Of a stretch of DNA of 64,000 nt, positions 35,168 through 43,000 are shown in pieces (position 1 is the stretch's first letter; every line of letters starts with the position of its first letter). The position numbers and the translations under genes were made by a program. The stretch is from Spirosoma sordidisoli (GTDB lineage Bacteria > Bacteroidota > Bacteroidia > Cytophagales > Spirosomataceae): the NCBI RefSeq assembly GCF_004138325.1, contig NZ_SBLB01000007.1, forward strand, positions 327,495 to 391,494. Direction: 5' to 3'. The notes beneath the pieces were generated by a model. That model searched no databases. It saw nothing but the letters and a program-made list of their open reading frames with translations, and had not been told where the DNA came from.

Positions 35168-36192
35168 ACCGACTCCTATACGGGACTTTCGTTGTCCTGG
35201 TCTTACTGCTCAGCATGAGCGCGCAGGCAAAACCGGTCAGCCCGGCCGACTCGCTGGTGATCCGATTCGCGAACCGGACCCGGATGGTTATCTATGCACC
35301 TGATAAAGCCGGTATTCAGGCCCTGTCCAATTATGATCTCAATAAAATTGTCCGGGAAATGAGCATGCAGCTCGATTCGGTTCCCGGCGGGCCGGCGGCT
35401 ATCAAACGCGATGGTGATCAGTATCTGAAAGATACGGTGCTGGTGGTTACTAAAACCAAAGACGGGGTCAGGATTGTAGTAGGCGATACCGACGGAGCCA
35501 GTGCCGACTCGACCCAAAAAAAATCAGAGAATAGCCGGACCGATCGGGATTATAAGGAGACCCGCCGGCGCAACCGGGGCGACTTCGGACGCCTGAATTT
35601 TGGCGGCAGCATCGGGCTTAACAATTACGTCGTACAGAGCGACGTTCCGGCTTATCCGGAAGATAGTTATGACCTGAGGCCCATCGGATCCCGATATTTT
35701 GCTTTGTCGGTTAGCTCGACACCGACCCTGATCCGGGGCAAGCGGGCGTCGCTGAAGCTGTACTACGGCCTGGAACTGGCCTGGAATAACTTCATGTTTG
35801 AAGGCAACAACTATGCGGAGAAAACAACTACCGGTGTTGCGTTTCCCGACGCCCAGCGCGACCTGCGTAAAAGCAAGCTGACCGTATGTACCATTGGTAT
35901 ACCGGTCGTTCCCAGGCTCACCTTCTACGACAGTCGTAATCGTCGGGCAGGTCATATCGGGATCGGGATGTATGGAAATTACCGGCTCGACAGCTACCGC
36001 AAGATCAAAGAAGCCGATGGGAGTAGAGATCGTCGTCACTCAAACTTCAATCTGTCAGACTTCCGCTATGGAGTCATGACGCAACTGGGCATACGGAATA
36101 CCGAATTTTTCGTAAAATATGACCTGAGCCCCTTGTTTGAAGCAGGCCTTGGTCCCGATCTGAGAGCCATCAGCTTTGGAATTAGCTTCTGA
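35164..36192 (+). CDS. Predicted outer-membrane protein of a sigma/anti-sigma operon, unknown family
   Basis: 342 residues with a signal peptide (LLYGTFVVLVLLLSMSAQA). Residues up to about 125 form a charged soluble part; the remainder has alternating aromatic and glycine residues (GRLNFGGSIGLNNYVVQ, LKLYYGLELAWNNFMFEGN, GHIGIGMYGNYRLDSY) and ends AISFGISF with a terminal Phe. This pattern is typical of outer-membrane beta-barrels. It overlaps the anti-sigma gene by 4 nt and may be a target or a sensor of the pathway. Confidence 0.65.
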   Translation: MNRLLYGTFVVLVLLLSMSAQAKPVSPADSLVIRFANRTRMVIYAPDKAGIQALSNYDLNKIVREMSMQLDSVPGGPAAIKRDGDQYLKDTVLVVTKTKDGVRIVVGDTDGASADSTQKKSENSRTDRDYKETRRRNRGDFGRLNFGGSIGLNNYVVQSDVPAYPEDSYDLRPIGSRYFALSVSSTPTLIRGKRASLKLYYGLELAWNNFMFEGNNYAEKTTTGVAFPDAQRDLRKSKLTVCTIGIPVVPRLTFYDSRNRRAGHIGIGMYGNYRLDSYRKIKEADGSRDRRHSNFNLSDFRYGVMTQLGIRNTEFFVKYDLSPLFEAGLGPDLRAISFGISF

Positions 36193-36195
36193 TTG

Positions 36196-37017
36196 ATGCG
36201 TAACGTCATTTCAATTATCGGTTGTGGCTGGCTCGGCGCGCCCCTGGCCGATCAACTCCTGGCCGAAGGATACCAGGTTCGGGGCAGCACGACTTCTGAC
36301 GAGAAAGTCGACACGCTTCGTTTGCGGGGCATCGATGCCTATAAACTGCAACTGGGTCCCGAACCGGTCGGTAATCTGGAGGCTCTGCTGAATGCTGATA
36401 CGGTTGTTATCAATGTACCGCCCAAAGCAGGCAAACTCGGCGATGACTTTCATCCGCAGCAGGTGGCTCATCTGACCGACGCAATCCGGTCGGCGAAGGT
36501 AGCGCATGTCATTTACGTCAGTTCGACATCCGTGTACCCCGAACTGAGCCGCACCCTAGACGAAGCCGATGTAACAACCGAAGACCAGTCTGCCGCTCCC
36601 GCGCTTGTACGGGCCGAAAAACTGGTGCAGCGCCTGCAACCCGGTTGTAAGGTAACCATCCTCCGGTTTGGGGGCCTGATGGGCTATGATCGTATCCCCG
36701 GAAAATACGTAGCCGGCAAAACCGTTGACAGCGGAGCTGTACCGGTCAACTACCTGCATCGTGACGATGCGGTGGGTATACTTACGGTTGTAATAGACCA
36801 GGCCATTACAGGCGTTTTTAACGGCGTTGCCCCCGAACACCCGACGCGTGAGGCCATTTACCGGAAAAGCTGCGCTGATTTTGGCTACGCGCTGCCAATC
36901 TTCGTTACCCCTCAACAGCCCATCCCATACAAGTTGATTGGTACGAGCAAACTGCAACAGCAGATACCGTATACATTCCGGTTTCCTGACCCGCTCCAGT
37001 TCCCCTACGGCGCGTAG
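36196..37017 (+). CDS. NAD(P)-binding SDR/epimerase-like protein (YeeZ-like)
   Basis: 273 residues from the ATG at 36196, 3 nt after the previous stop. The Rossmann motif is SIIGCGWLGAPLADQLLAEG (GxGxxG), followed by an ADTVVINVPP strand, IYVSSTSVYPELS and a substrate region with VNYLHRDDAVGIL. It belongs to atypical extended short-chain dehydrogenases related to YeeZ. The classical YxxxK active site is not obvious (VYPEL lacks the Lys), so catalysis is uncertain. Likely cytoplasmic; no pathway is evident from neighbours. Confidence 0.82.
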   Translation: MRNVISIIGCGWLGAPLADQLLAEGYQVRGSTTSDEKVDTLRLRGIDAYKLQLGPEPVGNLEALLNADTVVINVPPKAGKLGDDFHPQQVAHLTDAIRSAKVAHVIYVSSTSVYPELSRTLDEADVTTEDQSAAPALVRAEKLVQRLQPGCKVTILRFGGLMGYDRIPGKYVAGKTVDSGAVPVNYLHRDDAVGILTVVIDQAITGVFNGVAPEHPTREAIYRKSCADFGYALPIFVTPQQPIPYKLIGTSKLQQQIPYTFRFPDPLQFPYGA

Positions 37018-37031
37018 AATAACGTTGTCTG

Positions 37032-38177
37032 TTACGACCGTAGTAACTGCCGCATCCGGCTCAGGAAGAACCCACCCGGAGAAGTGGGCCGCGAGGCAAC
37101 AGCCCGGTTCATAGCGGCCAGGAAGAGGAAATAGCCCTGGCCATACCACGCTCTGAACCGGTCGCTAACCTGCGGGTCGTGCTGAGGCAGATAGTCCAGT
37201 AAGGTATCCAGGTCGAAGCGGTCAGCGGCTGTGCCCACACCGGCCCGTTGCCCGTCGAGGGCATTACCGGCCTGCTCAAAATGGTTGGGCTGAGGAATCA
37301 TCAGGGCGGGCTTACCAAGGTAGGCGGCTTCGCAAACAGACTCGAAGCCGGCCGTGGTGACAACGGCTTTACAACGGGCCATGTAATCCAGGAAGCGCTG
37401 GCCATCGATGGCGTGATAGGTCAGCGTCTCATCGACAGCATGATCCGCTTCCTGAATACCGCTATGAAAGCCATGCATTGGAACCTTCGGGTTTCTCAGG
37501 TGCGCTTTCTCCAGCTCGCTACGCAGGCCGGGCTGGGTGACGTAGGCCAGCAGGAAATCACCAGCAACGGGCTTCAGTTCGGTAACTTCGCGCCGGAGCA
37601 GGGGAGGAACAACGCGCACCCGCCGTTCGGGGGCATCGGCCTGCTTGTCGAATGATAAGGCCAGCAGCTCCTGAGCGCCAAAGCACGTGAGTCGGGTGTT
37701 GAGCTTGAACGCCTGTTCGTATAACCACTGATGTCGGGGCCGCTGAAAGTTAGGATGGAACGCCAGATATTGATGAGCCACACAAACCATAGGGACCGAT
37801 GGTTTCATCAACGCGTAGGTTAAGCCGCCCAGCATCTCGTAAAAATTGACGACTACATCGGGCCGCAGCGTCTCGATAGCTTTTCGCACCTGTTTCAGAC
37901 TGCGCCAGAAGGGCCTGACAGATCGGATGGCCCGCAGCGTTGTCTTTGTTGGTTCCAGCGCGTTGGTACCCGCGTTATAGACCAGACCCGGGCTGAAAAC
38001 GGGGGTTATGGGAGCCGCGAAAGCTGAGCTGAAAAAATCAGGAACGTTCCGGTTTTCTGTCACGCCAACCAGGGCACCCACGACCTCATGCCCGGCCGTT
38101 TGAAGTATCTGGGCCAGAGCCAAGGCCTGTGTCAGGTGCCCACGACCTTCGCCCTGGACTAGAAAAAGAACTCGCAT
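37032..38177 (-). CDS. Glycosyltransferase of the MJ1255/VC2487 type (GT-B)
   Basis: 381 residues. The N-terminus VLFLVQGEGRGHLTQALALA is the characteristic GxGRGH motif; the C-terminal nucleotide-sugar-binding half contains CKAVVTTAGFESVCEAAYLG and KPALMIPQPNHFEQAGNA, typical of MurG-like or UDP-glycosyltransferases. It probably uses a nucleotide sugar; acceptor unknown. It faces the SDR gene tail to tail with a 14-nt gap. An LpxH-like gene lies upstream on the same strand, so envelope glycolipid synthesis is a reasonable guess. Confidence 0.85.
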   Translation of the reverse strand: MRVLFLVQGEGRGHLTQALALAQILQTAGHEVVGALVGVTENRNVPDFFSSAFAAPITPVFSPGLVYNAGTNALEPTKTTLRAIRSVRPFWRSLKQVRKAIETLRPDVVVNFYEMLGGLTYALMKPSVPMVCVAHQYLAFHPNFQRPRHQWLYEQAFKLNTRLTCFGAQELLALSFDKQADAPERRVRVVPPLLRREVTELKPVAGDFLLAYVTQPGLRSELEKAHLRNPKVPMHGFHSGIQEADHAVDETLTYHAIDGQRFLDYMARCKAVVTTAGFESVCEAAYLGKPALMIPQPNHFEQAGNALDGQRAGVGTAADRFDLDTLLDYLPQHDPQVSDRFRAWYGQGYFLFLAAMNRAVASRPTSPGGFFLSRMRQLLRS

Positions 38178-38194
38178 ACTGGTTGGGGAGATGA

Positions 38195-38225
38195 GGTCTA
38201 ACCGATTTAGGCAACCGGTTAGACC
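38195..38225. terminator. Hairpin between the LpxH-like and glycosyltransferase genes
   Basis: GGTCTAACCG and CGGTTAGACC form a perfect 10-bp stem with an 11-nt loop, 11 nt after the LpxH-like stop on the minus strand. There is no strong T run, so it may be a weak terminator. Confidence 0.5.
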
Positions 38226-38235
38226 GGGTTTATGG

Positions 38236-39063
38236 TTAGACAGCCGGTTCAGACAAAGCCTTCTGCGCTTTGCGGGCGGCTTTTTTTACCCTGGCCTCTT
38301 CGTCGTCCTCGTCAGATAGATCAGATGTGTAATAGAGCAGACTCCAGTTGCCGTCGTGGTCTTCGACCAGCGCGCTCAATGATTCGACCCAATCGCCCGA
38401 GTTCATATAGATGATACCATCGAAATTATGAATGGCGGGTTGGTGAATATGGCCGCAAATGATACCGTCGCAGTTTCGGGCGCGGGCCAGCTCGGTCAGC
38501 TTCTGCTCATAGTCCGATATGTAGTTGACGGCCTGTTTGATTCGTCCTTTTATCTGCTGCGAGAGCGAGTAGTAGGGCAGACCACGCCAGTTACGGTATT
38601 GGTTATAAAACTTATTGACCCAAAGGAGGAATGTATAACCAATGTCGCCCAGGTACGCCAGCCACTTCATCTGCGAGGTTATCGAATCAAAGACATCGCC
38701 GTGGGTAACGTAAAATTTGCGGGTGCCCGAGCTGAGGGTGTAATCTTTACGGATCGAGAAATTCTTGCCTACCTTCAGCGGCATCACCTGGTCCAGAAAG
38801 TCGTCGTGGTTACCCCGCAGATAGACAACTTTGGTATCGTAGTGAACGATTTGCTTTAAAACCGTTTTAAAAAAGGCAGTATGTTTTTTCTTCCAGGTGC
38901 TGTACTGTTTCAGTTGCCAGCCATCAATGATGTCGCCGTTCAGAATCAATTTCTGGCAGGAGTAATTGCGCAGAAACTCGGTCGCTTCTTTGGCTTTCGA
39001 CCCGGCGGTACCGAGATGAATATCAGAAAGCACAATGGTTCGGAACTGTGTACTTGATTTCAT
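38236..39063 (-). CDS. UDP-2,3-diacylglucosamine diphosphatase-like metallophosphatase
   Basis: 275 residues. The calcineurin-type motifs appear in order: LSDIHLG, LNGDIIDGW, YLRGNHDDF, YVTHGDVFD and ICGHIHQPA. The length and the YNQYRNWRGLPYYSLSQQIK cap region resemble LpxH-like proteins of Bacteroidota, which cleave UDP-2,3-diacylglucosamine to lipid X in lipid A synthesis. The C-terminal tail is Lys/Ala-rich. No other lpx gene lies nearby, so the exact substrate is inferred from family. Confidence 0.85.
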   Translation of the reverse strand: MKSSTQFRTIVLSDIHLGTAGSKAKEATEFLRNYSCQKLILNGDIIDGWQLKQYSTWKKKHTAFFKTVLKQIVHYDTKVVYLRGNHDDFLDQVMPLKVGKNFSIRKDYTLSSGTRKFYVTHGDVFDSITSQMKWLAYLGDIGYTFLLWVNKFYNQYRNWRGLPYYSLSQQIKGRIKQAVNYISDYEQKLTELARARNCDGIICGHIHQPAIHNFDGIIYMNSGDWVESLSALVEDHDGNWSLLYYTSDLSDEDDEEARVKKAARKAQKALSEPAV

Positions 39064-39094
39064 GGACGAAGCTACCGTTCATTCATGAAGTAGT

Positions 39095-39124
39095 ATTTAC
39101 CACATTGTTACCAAATTGGTAAAT
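39095..39124. promoter_or_regulatory. Palindromic operator candidate in a divergent promoter region
   Basis: TTACCAAATTGGTAA (39108-39122) is a perfect 15-nt palindrome about a central A. An outer pair ATTTACC 39095-39101 and GGTAAAT 39118-39124 gives a second overlapping inverted repeat. It lies between the divergent LpxH-like and NeuD-like genes, where an AT-rich regulator site would be expected. Confidence 0.45.
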
Positions 39125-39173
39125 ATATAGCCATTAACAGATGGTAATTCACATTGACTTAATAAGATAATTG

Positions 39174-39806
39174 ATGGAAAACCCCGTATTGATTTTTGGG
39201 GCAGGAAGCCTCGGACTGACTGTATTAGACCTTTTTCAGCGAAATACCGTCGTTGTATACGGCCTGCTGGATGACAATAAAGACCTGCACGGAAAAGAGT
39301 TTGGCGACGTTTCGGTGCTGGGCGAGACGGACGATGATGGGTATCTGAAGCTGATTGGACAAAAATGTGAAGCGTTCGTTGCCATCGGCGACAGCCGGGT
39401 ACGGAAGCGGATCGTGAAAATGCTGAATGAACGGCGGAAAGTACAGCCCGTCAACGCCATTCACGATACGGCGGTTGTGTCGGCTTTAGCCACCATAGGC
39501 CACGGTAACCTGATTGCGGCCCGAGCTGTTGTGAACGCGTTTGCCGAAGTCGGCCAGCACTGCATTATTCAATCAGGCGCTGTTATCGAAAGCCAGGCGA
39601 AGCTCGGCGATTACGTGCAGGTAGGAACTGGCAGCGTAATCAGCAGTGGGGCCATCATTGAAGAGGGGGCCTTTATTGGCGCCGGAGTTACGATCGTTGC
39701 CGGGGTAACAATCGGTAAAAACGCCCGCATCGGGGCCGGGTCGGTCGTCATCGAAAACATCGACGCCAGCGCTACCGTATTCGGCAACCCAGCCCGCAAA
39801 CTGTAG
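39174..39806 (+). CDS. NeuD/PglB-type sugar O- or N-acyltransferase
   Basis: 210 residues from the ATG at 39174. An N-terminal Rossmann-like part (VLIFGAGSLGLTVLDLFQ, AFVAIGDSRVRKRIVKML) binds the nucleotide sugar, and the C-terminal half is a left-handed beta-helix of hexapeptide repeats (GHGNLIAARAVVNAFAEVGQ, IGAGVTIVAGVTIGKNARIG). Such enzymes acetylate sugars for surface polysaccharide or glycan precursors. The neighbouring GDP-fucose synthase gene supports a role in surface-sugar synthesis, although no full polysaccharide cluster is present. Confidence 0.85.
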   Translation: MENPVLIFGAGSLGLTVLDLFQRNTVVVYGLLDDNKDLHGKEFGDVSVLGETDDDGYLKLIGQKCEAFVAIGDSRVRKRIVKMLNERRKVQPVNAIHDTAVVSALATIGHGNLIAARAVVNAFAEVGQHCIIQSGAVIESQAKLGDYVQVGTGSVISSGAIIEEGAFIGAGVTIVAGVTIGKNARIGAGSVVIENIDASATVFGNPARKL

Positions 39807-39835
39807 AGACGCGATCGCCCCGGCCATCGCGTCTC
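39806..39835. repeat. GAGACGCGAT palindromic repeat, copy 1
   Basis: GAGACGCGAT (39806-39815) and ATCGCGTCTC (39826-39835) form a perfect 10-bp stem directly at the end of the acyltransferase gene. Related GAGACGC words recur three more times up to 40014. Confidence 0.7.
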
Positions 39836-39869
39836 CGATGCGTTAGCCATAAAAAGTATGACCACGTAA

Positions 39870-39912
39870 GAACGGCCTGCGCGTCAACGATTCGTTGATA
39901 CGCAGGCCGTTC
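39870..39912. terminator. Bidirectional terminator between convergent genes
   Basis: A 12-bp perfect stem (GAACGGCCTGCG 39870-39881 with CGCAGGCCGTTC 39901-39912) is extended by inner pairing CAACGA/TCGTTG. It sits between the convergent acyltransferase and fcl genes. Confidence 0.7.
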
Positions 39913-39976
39913 CTGTATAAAATACTAAAAGTGCTGAGGTGTATGAGACGCGAGTGACTTTATTGCTGACGCGTAT

Positions 39977-40014
39977 GAGACGCAAAGGCCGGATCGCCGG
40001 TGCGATTGCGTCTC
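39977..40014. repeat. GAGACGCAA palindromic repeat, copy 2, at the end of fcl
   Basis: GAGACGCAA (39977-39985) pairs with TTGCGTCTC (40006-40014); the right arm reaches the fcl stop codon. An isolated half-copy GAGACGCGAG lies near 39946. Confidence 0.65.
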
Positions 40015-40955
40015 TACTCGACGTACATGACCTCGTTGGTCAGGAAATCCTGATAAGTTTTCTCGAGGCCGTCTTTCAGTTCGGTGGCGTGTTTCCAGCC
40101 CAATGAGTGTAGCCGGGAAACGTCCATCAGCTTGCGGGGCGTACCATCGGGCTTATCGGTGTTCCAGCGGAGTTCACCTTCGAAGCCAACGATCTCTTTG
40201 ATCAGTTCGGCCACTTCGCGAATCGTAACGTCTTCGCCGGTTCCGATGTTGACAAACAACTCATCGTCGTAATTCTCCATCAGGAAGAAACAGGCATCGG
40301 CCAGATCGTCGGCATGCAGAAATTCGCGCCGGGGTGATCCGGTTCCCCATACTTCTACGGTAGGCAGGTTATTCACCTTGGCTTCGTGAAATTTGCGGAT
40401 CAACGCCGGCAGTACGTGCGAGCCATTCAGGTCGTAGTTGTCGTTTGGGCCGTAGAGGTTGGTAGGCATAGCCGAGATGAAATTGCAGCCATACTGACTC
40501 CGATACGCTTCGCACAACTTGATACCCGTAATTTTGGCAATGGCATACGGCTCGTTGGTTGGTTCAAGATACCCGCTGAGCAGGTACTCTTCCTTGAGCG
40601 GCTGTGGCGCCAGCTTCGGATAAATGCACGATGAGCCCAGGAACAACAACTTCTTCACCCCCGTTTTATAGGCGCTGTGAATGATGTTCGACTCGATCAT
40701 CAGGTTATCGTACAGAAATTCGGCACGATAGGTGTTGTTAGCCAGAATACCGCCAACTTTGGCAGCGGCCAGGAATACGTAATCAGGGCGTTCGTCAGCA
40801 AAAAAATCGGCTACAGCCGCCTGATTCCGCAAGTCCAGTTCGGACGAAGTACGGGTGATGATTTGAGAGTAGCCTTCGGCCTGGAGCTTTCGGACAAGGG
40901 CCGAACCGACCATGCCCCGGTGTCCGGCCACGTAAATGCGAGCCTGTTTTTCCAC
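40014..40955 (-). CDS. fcl: GDP-L-fucose synthase
   Basis: 313 residues. Extended SDR: the NADP-binding motif is VAGHRGMVGSALVRKL, the catalytic Ser region is LFLGSSCIYPKLAPQP, the active-site YxxxK is in EPYAIAKITG, and SRREFLHADDLADACFF-like residues (PRREFLHADDLADACFF) are diagnostic for this enzyme. It converts GDP-4-keto-6-deoxy-D-mannose to GDP-L-fucose. No gmd gene is seen in the window. Palindromic repeats abut its 3' end. Confidence 0.95.
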   Translation of the reverse strand: MEKQARIYVAGHRGMVGSALVRKLQAEGYSQIITRTSSELDLRNQAAVADFFADERPDYVFLAAAKVGGILANNTYRAEFLYDNLMIESNIIHSAYKTGVKKLLFLGSSCIYPKLAPQPLKEEYLLSGYLEPTNEPYAIAKITGIKLCEAYRSQYGCNFISAMPTNLYGPNDNYDLNGSHVLPALIRKFHEAKVNNLPTVEVWGTGSPRREFLHADDLADACFFLMENYDDELFVNIGTGEDVTIREVAELIKEIVGFEGELRWNTDKPDGTPRKLMDVSRLHSLGWKHATELKDGLEKTYQDFLTNEVMYVE

Positions 40956-41097
40956 GACGGTTGATTATGAATGAACTACCGGACCATCCGGCTGAGTATA
41001 TACAAAATAGTAAGACCTGACAGAGCGTTTTATAAAGACCAGCGCCTGCTTTTACACAAAGCTAACAAACATCGTTTATCAATCGTTTGCCAGACCT

Positions 41098-42117
41098 ATG
41101 TTCGCCAAAAATTTCAAATATTATTATATAATAAGTTTACTGAATATAATAATTGTAAATAAATCTCAGGCCCAAACGACTGCGCCGGCCTCGCTGACAA
41201 CTGCTTCTAAACCAGTTCTTGAGCCGTCGGGGGCTGCTCCATCTCCTTTTTCCTCATTTTCGTCGGTATCATCAACCATGACAACGCTGGGTGTTCCCAC
41301 CACTTCTTCGTTGAAAGAACAGAAGGATGCCTATCTGTCAACGATTATCCCGGCCGATCTGGGTCTTAAGGTGAAACAGCTCAAGAAATTGAAGGCTGAC
41401 CGGAAAAGCAAGAAAAAATTATTGAAGACTGAATACGAGGGGCTCTCGATCGTGAAGGCCTATACGAAGATGGGAAGTGGCGATCGAACCATCGTAGAAG
41501 AGTTTTCGATTCTGCGCAGTAACGATGCCGCCAAGCCACTGCCTTATGTCCGCGACATCTACCGCTATTATCAGCGAAGCGCCCGGGTATCGAGTTCCAT
41601 CATTCGCGACGAAGGAACCGGACTGCTCCTGCACGGACCCTATAAACGATACCAGAACGGCGAGCTGGTTGAGGAAGGATTTTATTACGCCGGCATGAAA
41701 GACGGCCGCTGGGAAAAATACGACAGCAAATTCATGCTGATCGATAAAACTTACTGGCGTCAGGGCGTACCGGCCGACTCAAAATTGACCTATTACGACT
41801 CGACCCATCATAAGATCAAAGAAATCGTACCGGTCGAGTACGGTAAAATTACCGGCACCTACATGGCCTTCCATGAAAACGGCGCTCTGGCCGAAGAAGG
41901 TAAGTATGACAATGGCGTAAAAATAGGCCGCTGGACAGAATTCTACCCCAGTACGCCGGGCGGTCGCCGAATGCGCCGGAAGATCGTTCAGCACGGCAGC
42001 AGCCAATGGGACGCCGACTTTGAGCCGATCGTACTGACGGAGTGGGACGAGAAAGGGAAAGTGACCTTTGAGCGGGCCAAAGAAAAGACGATTCTGGAAG
42101 ACGAAACCGAAAACTAA
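41098..42117 (+). CDS. Secreted MORN/YwqK-type repeat protein
   Basis: 339 residues with an N-terminal signal-like segment (YYYIISLLNIIIVNKSQAQ). The gene's first 60 nt are much more AT-rich than their surroundings. The C-terminal half has MORN-like repeats (GPYKRYQNGELVEEGFYYAG, DGRWEKYDS, GTYMAFHENGALAEEGKYDN, GRWTEFYPS), as in the family annotated as YwqK. A Ser/Thr/Pro-rich stretch lies after the signal. Function unknown; the YwqK antitoxin label has weak basis and no toxin partner is nearby. Confidence 0.78.
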   Translation: MFAKNFKYYYIISLLNIIIVNKSQAQTTAPASLTTASKPVLEPSGAAPSPFSSFSSVSSTMTTLGVPTTSSLKEQKDAYLSTIIPADLGLKVKQLKKLKADRKSKKKLLKTEYEGLSIVKAYTKMGSGDRTIVEEFSILRSNDAAKPLPYVRDIYRYYQRSARVSSSIIRDEGTGLLLHGPYKRYQNGELVEEGFYYAGMKDGRWEKYDSKFMLIDKTYWRQGVPADSKLTYYDSTHHKIKEIVPVEYGKITGTYMAFHENGALAEEGKYDNGVKIGRWTEFYPSTPGGRRMRRKIVQHGSSQWDADFEPIVLTEWDEKGKVTFERAKEKTILEDETEN

Positions 42118-42126
42118 GCTGACACC

Positions 42127-42924
42127 CTACTTGAAAACGCCCTTCGGATCAGGGTGTTTGGCCAGCAGATCGTTGAGGTAATTCAAATCCAGCTGCGAGA
42201 GGTCGAGGTTGCGGGCCTGATGGAAATAATCCCAGGCTTTGGCGTAATCCGCTTTCAGGTAGCTAACCAGCGACAGTTTCTGAAAAGAAGTGGCATTGGC
42301 GGGGGTCAGTGCTACGGCCCGCTGCAGGGCTGCTTCGGCCTCGTCGAGCATTTCGGGAGAGGCATGTTCCTGGTGATATTTGATCTGCACCGTGGCCAGA
42401 TCCGTCATCAGTACGGCATTGCTGTCGGCAACGCTGAGCCCGCGCTTCAGCATCCTGATTGCGTCGGGCAACTGGTTTTTCTGGTAGCAGACAACCCCCA
42501 GGCCCCAGTACGCATCGGCATTTTTGTCGTTCAGCAGCCAGGCCAGGTTGAAGCGGTGAGCCGCGGTATCGAGTTGACCATCGGCCACGTAATCCCATCC
42601 CCGCGCGGCAAAAAAATCGCTGGCTTCCGGACGACTGGCGAAATTCTGGTCGCAATCATTCAGAAAATGTACTTCCTGATCGATCTGCTCGGCTGTTTTA
42701 GGCCGTTCGCCAAAAAGTGGAAGGGTATTGATTGCCCCGCCCGAAGCCTCTGTAGTGGCTTCGGTGGCATGAGCGCCCGTTTCCGTCTGCGCGGTTGCTG
42801 ACGATTGCGAAACACCCGACGTACTGTTGTTGCGGACTGATGTAATGAGCTGTTTGGGTTGAGCTGCCGAAATCAGGGGCAGAACAACGAGACTTAGCTG
42901 CATCAGATTCATTCGAACACGCAT
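42127..42924 (-). CDS. Secreted TPR-repeat protein
   Basis: 265 residues from the ATG at 42924, which starts a signal peptide (MNLMQLSLVVLPLISAAQ region); a GTG at 42936 is also in frame. A Ser/Thr-rich linker is followed by tetratricopeptide-type helices (HRFNLAWLLNDKNADAYWGL, QLPDAIRMLKRGLSVADSNA, LDEAEAALQRAVALTPANAT, KADYAKAWDYFHQARNLDLS). It probably acts in the periplasm as an interaction scaffold. It converges on the MORN gene with 9 nt between them. Confidence 0.82.
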   Translation of the reverse strand: MRVRMNLMQLSLVVLPLISAAQPKQLITSVRNNSTSGVSQSSATAQTETGAHATEATTEASGGAINTLPLFGERPKTAEQIDQEVHFLNDCDQNFASRPEASDFFAARGWDYVADGQLDTAAHRFNLAWLLNDKNADAYWGLGVVCYQKNQLPDAIRMLKRGLSVADSNAVLMTDLATVQIKYHQEHASPEMLDEAEAALQRAVALTPANATSFQKLSLVSYLKADYAKAWDYFHQARNLDLSQLDLNYLNDLLAKHPDPKGVFK

Positions 42925-43000
42925 AACGGTCAGCACACCAGAGGAGTAGTATGTTCCGGTAGAACGAAGAAGGCAACCAAGTTAGTACATTTTTACGGAA

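Noticed and set aside
41098..42117. Toxin-antitoxin system based on the YwqK-like repeat protein
   Set aside because: The protein is secreted, has only MORN-type repeats, and no toxin gene is adjacent.
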